Part shown: positions 30,581 to 33,904 of the stretch, one piece after another | Layout of the letters: the number at the start of each line of letters is the position of its first letter | How positions within the stretch are numbered: position 1 is the stretch's first letter | Assembly (NCBI GenBank): GCA_052143655.1 | Contig: JBKQSL010000260.1 | Coordinates: 1 to 33,904 of the forward strand | Reading direction: 5' to 3' | Length of the DNA: 33,904 bases | DNA from: CAVSUR01 sp052143655 | GTDB taxonomy: Bacteria > Actinomycetota > Actinomycetes > Streptosporangiales > Streptosporangiaceae | Notes under the pieces: model-generated | Database searches by the model: none | Seen by the model: the letters and a program-made list of their open reading frames with translations, nothing else | What the model was told of the DNA's origin: nothing | Program-made: the position numbers and the translations under genes

Positions 30581-32020
30581 ATGTTCCGCAACCGGATGCC
30601 CCGCTACGAGATCCTGTCCCCGGACGCGATCGGCGTGCTCGACAAGGGCTGGCGGCGGATCGTCTCGGAGATCGGCGTGCAGTTCGCCAAGCCCGAGGCG
30701 GTCGAGCTGTTCCGGGCAGCGGGCCAGCCGGCGGACGGCGACGTGGTGCGGCTGGACCCGGAGTTCGTGCTGGAGCAGGTGGCCAAGGCGCCGCGCGAGT
30801 TCGACGTGCAGGCCCGCAACCCGGCCAGCAGCGTGCACATCGGCGGCGACGAGATGGTGTTCAGCGCGGTGTACGGGTCGCCGTTCGTGCGCCAGGGCGA
30901 GGTGCGCCGGGACGCGACGATGGACGACTTCCGGCGGCTGGCCATGCTGGCCCAGTCGTTCGGCGAGCTGGACTCGGCCGGGGGAGTGATCTGCGAGCCG
31001 AACGACGCGCCGCTGGACTCCCGGCACCTGGACATGATCTACGCCCTGCAGACCCTGACCGACAAGTTCTACATGGGCAACGTCGTCTCCGGGCCGAACG
31101 CCGCCGACACGATCGCGATGACCGAGATCCTGTTCGGCGGGCGGGCGGCCATCGAGCAGGCCCCGGCGACGATCTCGCTGATCAACTGCAACTCCCCGCT
31201 GCGCTGGGACGACCGGATGCTGGATGCCCAGTTCGAGTACTGCGCGGCGAACCAGCCGGTGGTGCTGACGCCGTTCCTGCTGATGGGGGCGATGTCGCCG
31301 GTGACGATCCCGGCGGCGCTGGTGCAGCAGCTGGCCGAGGCGCTGGCCGGGATCGCGCTGGCCCAGCTGATCCGGCCCGGCTGCCCGGTGATCTTCGGCT
31401 CGTTCCTGTCCAACATCGACATGCAGTCCGGCTCGCCCAGCTTCGGCACCCCCGAGTCGGCCATGGGGCTGCTGTGCACCGGCCAGCTGGCCAGGCACTT
31501 CGGGCTGCCGTTCCGCACCGGCGGCGGGCTGAGCTCCAGCCAGACCTGCGACGCGCAGGCCGCGTACGAGTCGCTGATGACCTTGCTGCCGACGTTCCTG
31601 GCGGGCACGAACTTCGTCATGCACGCGGCGGGCTGGCTGGAGGGCGGCCTGGTGTCCTGCTACGAGAAGTTCATCGTGGACATCGAGCTGCTGCGGATGC
31701 TGCGGGTCGAGTTCACTCCGCTGGAGATCGACGAGGCGTCGCTGGCGTTCGGCGCGCACGAGGAGGTCGGCCACGGCGGGCACTTCCTCGGCGCCGCCCA
31801 CACGATGGAGCGCTTCCGCGAGTGCTTCTACCGGCCGCTGCTGTCCTCCACGTCGAACTACGAGCGCTGGCTCAAGCAGGGCGGCCAGGACGCCGCCGCG
31901 CGGGCGGCCGAGATCAGCGCGAAGACGCTGGCGGCCTACGAGCCCCCGCCGCTGGACGACGCGATCCGGGGCGAGCTGGACGAGTACGTGACCCGTCGCC
32001 GCGCCGAGCTCGGCGACTGA
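30581..32020 (+). CDS. mttB: MttB-family (non-pyrrolysine) quaternary amine:corrinoid methyltransferase
   Basis: The 479-residue TIM-barrel protein matches the trimethylamine methyltransferase superfamily, whose non-pyrrolysine members demethylate glycine betaine, proline betaine, carnitine, butyrobetaine and others onto a corrinoid protein. Visible blocks are LDKGWRRIVSEIGVQF, DSAGGVICEPNDAP, TLTDKFYMGNVVSGP, TEILFGGRAAIEQAPATISLINCNSPLRWD, GCPVIFGSFLSNIDMQSGSPSFGTPESAM, GGGLSSSQTCDAQAAYES (about residues 314-328) and GTNFVMHAAGWLEGGLVSCYEKFIVD. No in-frame TAG occurs, so pyrrolysine is not used. ATG 30581 is preceded by GAGGTGG; upstream extension is unlikely. It is divergent from the corrinoid operon. 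Substrate cannot be told from sequence. Choline/betaine-type genes nearby favour glycine betaine. Confidence 0.92.
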   Translation: MFRNRMPRYEILSPDAIGVLDKGWRRIVSEIGVQFAKPEAVELFRAAGQPADGDVVRLDPEFVLEQVAKAPREFDVQARNPASSVHIGGDEMVFSAVYGSPFVRQGEVRRDATMDDFRRLAMLAQSFGELDSAGGVICEPNDAPLDSRHLDMIYALQTLTDKFYMGNVVSGPNAADTIAMTEILFGGRAAIEQAPATISLINCNSPLRWDDRMLDAQFEYCAANQPVVLTPFLLMGAMSPVTIPAALVQQLAEALAGIALAQLIRPGCPVIFGSFLSNIDMQSGSPSFGTPESAMGLLCTGQLARHFGLPFRTGGGLSSSQTCDAQAAYESLMTLLPTFLAGTNFVMHAAGWLEGGLVSCYEKFIVDIELLRMLRVEFTPLEIDEASLAFGAHEEVGHGGHFLGAAHTMERFRECFYRPLLSSTSNYERWLKQGGQDAAARAAEISAKTLAAYEPPPLDDAIRGELDEYVTRRRAELGD

Positions 32021-32042
32021 CGGCCGGCCGCCGGGCCGGCCT

Positions 32043-32090
32043 GATCGTGGAGTGCTGGCCGCGGTTTCTCGCAGCGAGCACTCCACGATC
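32043..32090. terminator. Hairpin between convergent mttB and RCC1 genes
   Basis: GATCGTGGAGTGCT (32043-32056) and its exact complement (32077-32090) form a 14-bp stem with a 20-base loop. It lies 22 bases after the mttB stop and 95 bases from the RCC1 stop, so it may serve both genes. No T-run. Confidence 0.6.
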
Positions 32091-32185
32091 GCGGGCCGTG
32101 GGCTCAGCCGGCTGCGAGCGGGCGTGAACCCCAGGTCCTTGAGCGGTTGTCAGCCCTCACACCGGGTCAGAGTCAGCCCGTCCGG

Positions 32186-33436
32186 TCAGCCTCGGGTGAT
32201 GGCGAAGCTGTGGTCGCTGCCCGGCCCGGCGGCGACCCCGGTCGCGGTCACGCCGGCCGGCAGGTGCGCCCGCACCGGGGTGTACGACGCGGTGGTGCTG
32301 GCGTCACCCAGCTCGCCCTCGTTGTTGTAGCCCCAGCCGTAGACCCGTCCGGTGCTGGTCAGCGCCAGGCTGTGGTTGCAGCCCGCGGCGATCCCGGCCG
32401 GCCTCACGCCAGCGGGCAGCTTGGCCCGGACCGGGGTGGCGCTGTCGACGGCGGTGCCGTCGCCGAGCTGGCCGAAGTCGTTCTCCCCCCAGCCGTAGAC
32501 CCGGCCGGTCCGGGTGAGCACGAGCGTGTGATTGCAGCCGGCGAACAGGCCGGTCACCGGGGCGGCGAAGCTGGCCCGCACCGGCCGGTGCCGGTTGACC
32601 GCCGTGCCGTCGCCGAGCTGCCCGAATTCGTTGTCGCCCCAGGCGAAGATCCGGCCCGTCGCGGAGATCGCCAGGCTGTGGTAGCAGCCCGCGGTGATCG
32701 TGGCGATCCGCGCGCCGGCCGGGAACCGGACCCGCACCGGCAGGGCGTTACTGGCGGTGCTGCCGTCACCCAGCTCGCCGTCGCTGTTGAGGCCCCAGGC
32801 GTAGACCCGGCCGGTACTGGTCAGCGCCAGGCTGTGGTAACAGCCCGCGCTGATCGCCGTCACCCTGCTGCCCGCGGGCATGTGTACCCGGACCGGGGTG
32901 TCCTGGCCGAACGATGTGGTGCCGTTGCCCACCTCGCCGTCGGCGTTGTAACCCCAGGCATAAATCCGGCCGGTGCTGGTCAGGGCCAGCACGTGGTCGC
33001 AGCCCGCGCGCACCGAGGTAACCCTGGCGCCGGCCGGCAGGCCGGCGCTGACCGGCACGTCGACGGGCGTGGTGCTGCCGTCGCCGAGCTGACCGTAGAC
33101 GGCGGCGCCCCAGGTCAGCACCCGCCCGGTCGAGGTGACCGCGACGCTGCTGTAGCACCCGGCCCGCACGGCCCGGACCGTGCTGCCCGGCGGGAGGGCC
33201 ACCGTGCGCGGGACCGCGGCGCTGGCCGTGGTCCCGTCGCCGAGCTGGCCGAGGTTGTTGTACCCCCAGGCCCGCAGCGCCCCGGCGCTGCGGGCCGCGG
33301 CCGCGGGCCGGGCGTCCCGGTGGGCCTGGCCGGCCGCGGCGAGGGCCGCGGCCGCGGTGGCCGGCCCCGCGAGCACGGCAATGGCTGCGGCGGTGGTGAT
33401 GGCGGTGGTGATGGCGGGCAGGAGAGTCTTGTGCAT
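32186..33436 (-). CDS. Secreted RCC1-repeat beta-propeller protein
   Basis: The 416-residue product begins MHKTLLPAITTAITTAAAIAVLAGP, a likely signal peptide with cleavage near the ATAAAA region, followed by a low-complexity linker. It has seven RCC1 repeats, each with a TGRVYxWGxNxxGELGDG core: YNNLGQLGDG, AAVYGQLGDG, YNADGEVGNG, LNSDGELGDG, DNEFGQLGDG, ENDFGQLGDG, YNNEGELGDA. Seven blades would close one propeller. Most blades have a conserved cysteine in AGC(Y/D/N)HxLAxTxTGR. Such proteins are common in actinobacteria and act by binding partners. The role is unknown. It is convergent with mttB and has no visible functional link. ATG 33436 has a weak GAAGGGAC upstream. Confidence 0.88.
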   Translation of the reverse strand: MHKTLLPAITTAITTAAAIAVLAGPATAAAALAAAGQAHRDARPAAAARSAGALRAWGYNNLGQLGDGTTASAAVPRTVALPPGSTVRAVRAGCYSSVAVTSTGRVLTWGAAVYGQLGDGSTTPVDVPVSAGLPAGARVTSVRAGCDHVLALTSTGRIYAWGYNADGEVGNGTTSFGQDTPVRVHMPAGSRVTAISAGCYHSLALTSTGRVYAWGLNSDGELGDGSTASNALPVRVRFPAGARIATITAGCYHSLAISATGRIFAWGDNEFGQLGDGTAVNRHRPVRASFAAPVTGLFAGCNHTLVLTRTGRVYGWGENDFGQLGDGTAVDSATPVRAKLPAGVRPAGIAAGCNHSLALTSTGRVYGWGYNNEGELGDASTTASYTPVRAHLPAGVTATGVAAGPGSDHSFAITRG

Positions 33437-33671
33437 CGCAGGAAAGTCCCTTCGCGCGGGTGCGCACGCCGGTCGCTGGAGGCGTACGCCGGTAAGAGCC
33501 GGCCGGGCCGTCCGCGCCAACGGAAATCCCGGCCGGAATCGCTGCGAAATGAATGAGGTGATCTCAGCGGCGGAATCTGCCGGGGTCTGAATGCGGCAGC
33601 GCGGGCCGGTCGGTTCAGAGCTGGCGGGGAACGCGAGGTGCAGCAGGTCGCCCGGCGGGTCAGTTCCGGGG

Positions 33672-33904
33672 CTAGCCCGGCCGGGCCGCCCGCACCGCCT
33701 GCAGGGTGTAGCTGGCCGCCAGCCGCCAGGGCCGGTCGGTGAGCCGCCACTCCTCGTCCGGCGTCCGCGTCATCTGCCCGGGCAGCGCCTCCCAGGGCAC
33801 GCTGTCGTGCTCGTCCAGGCCGGTGATCGTCATCCCGGCGGCCAGCAGCGCGGTGATGATCTCGCCGAGGCCGTGGTTCCACTCGTGGGTGGTGTTGTGC
33901 GTGA
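33672..33904 (-). CDS. SAM-dependent methyltransferase, C-terminal part (runs off window)
   Basis: The complement from the window edge to the TAG at 33672-33674 codes for about 77 residues: THEWNHGLGEIITALLAAGM, LDEHDSVPWEALPGQMTR and then EEWRLTDRPWRLAASYTLQAV. This is the typical tail of class I SAM methyltransferases of actinobacteria, with EWNHGLGEIITAL and the D-E-H-D-xxPW segment. The SAM-binding N-terminal part is outside the window. The next gene in the same direction is the RCC1 protein 235 bases away. Confidence 0.75.
   Translation of the reverse strand, partial: THNTTHEWNHGLGEIITALLAAGMTITGLDEHDSVPWEALPGQMTRTPDEEWRLTDRPWRLAASYTLQAVRAARPG

Noticed and set aside
1..33904. tRNA genes, CRISPR arrays or insertion sequences
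   Set aside because: I found no cloverleaf, no regularly spaced repeats with unique spacers, and no transposase or terminal inverted repeats.

Overview
The window is very GC-rich and densely packed. Many starts are GTG, and genes are often coupled through 4-base ATGA or GTGA overlaps. It encodes families typical of actinomycetes: a STAND/NB-ARC-TPR protein, a DUF2332 protein, a secreted RCC1 propeller and an XRE-type TPR remnant. I read it as a chromosomal segment of an actinobacterium (Actinomycetota), probably a soil or filamentous lineage. I cannot place it more finely. No tRNA, rRNA, CRISPR array, transposase or phage gene was seen.

Layout. 1-1422 (-): APC permease, 3' end cut by the window edge. 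1848-3545 (+): formate-THF ligase (fhs). 3563-4531 (-): GH-A-like glycosidase. 4687-6357 (+): GMC/choline-dehydrogenase-like flavoprotein. 6442-7911 (+): PLP basic amino acid decarboxylase family. 7908-10503 (-): formimino-THF cyclodeaminase/cyclohydrolase-like protein, aldehyde dehydrogenase and an IclR protein without its DNA-binding domain. 10681-12515 (+): nucleotidyltransferase-like protein and metallophosphoesterase. 12640-18696 (+): second APC permease, DAO-GcvT (dimethylglycine/sarcosine-dehydrogenase type) flavoprotein, and both ETF subunits. 18710-21229 (-): STAND/TPR protein. 21230-22046: an 0.8-kb gene-poor stretch with DnaA-box-like sequences, a run of hairpins and a terminator. 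22047-24172: DUF2332 protein and a D-2-hydroxyacid dehydrogenase, convergent. 24453-30332 (-): IclR regulator, corrinoid protein, methyl-THF:corrinoid methyltransferase, RACo-type corrinoid activase, DUF1638 protein, and a chimera that starts as methylenetetrahydrofolate reductase and ends as an XRE-type TPR protein. 30581-32020 (+): MttB-family methyltransferase, divergent from the IclR gene. 32186-33436 (-): secreted RCC1 repeat protein. 33672-33904 (-): tail of a SAM methyltransferase.

How the genes may work together (inference). The most striking content is a complete corrinoid-dependent demethylation module: MttB without pyrrolysine, corrinoid protein, pterin methyltransferase, activase and DUF1638. 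Such modules are known mainly from anaerobes that demethylate glycine betaine, proline betaine, carnitine and similar compounds. Here it shares a neighbourhood with genes that could oxidise choline to glycine betaine (GMC dehydrogenase, aldehyde dehydrogenase), oxidise the dimethylglycine left after one demethylation (DAO-GcvT plus ETF), and carry the C1 units through folate to formate (cyclohydrolase-like protein, Fhs), with two permeases for uptake. The folate step that would link methyl-THF to methylene-THF appears broken in the operon, because the reductase gene is truncated and fused to unrelated sequence.
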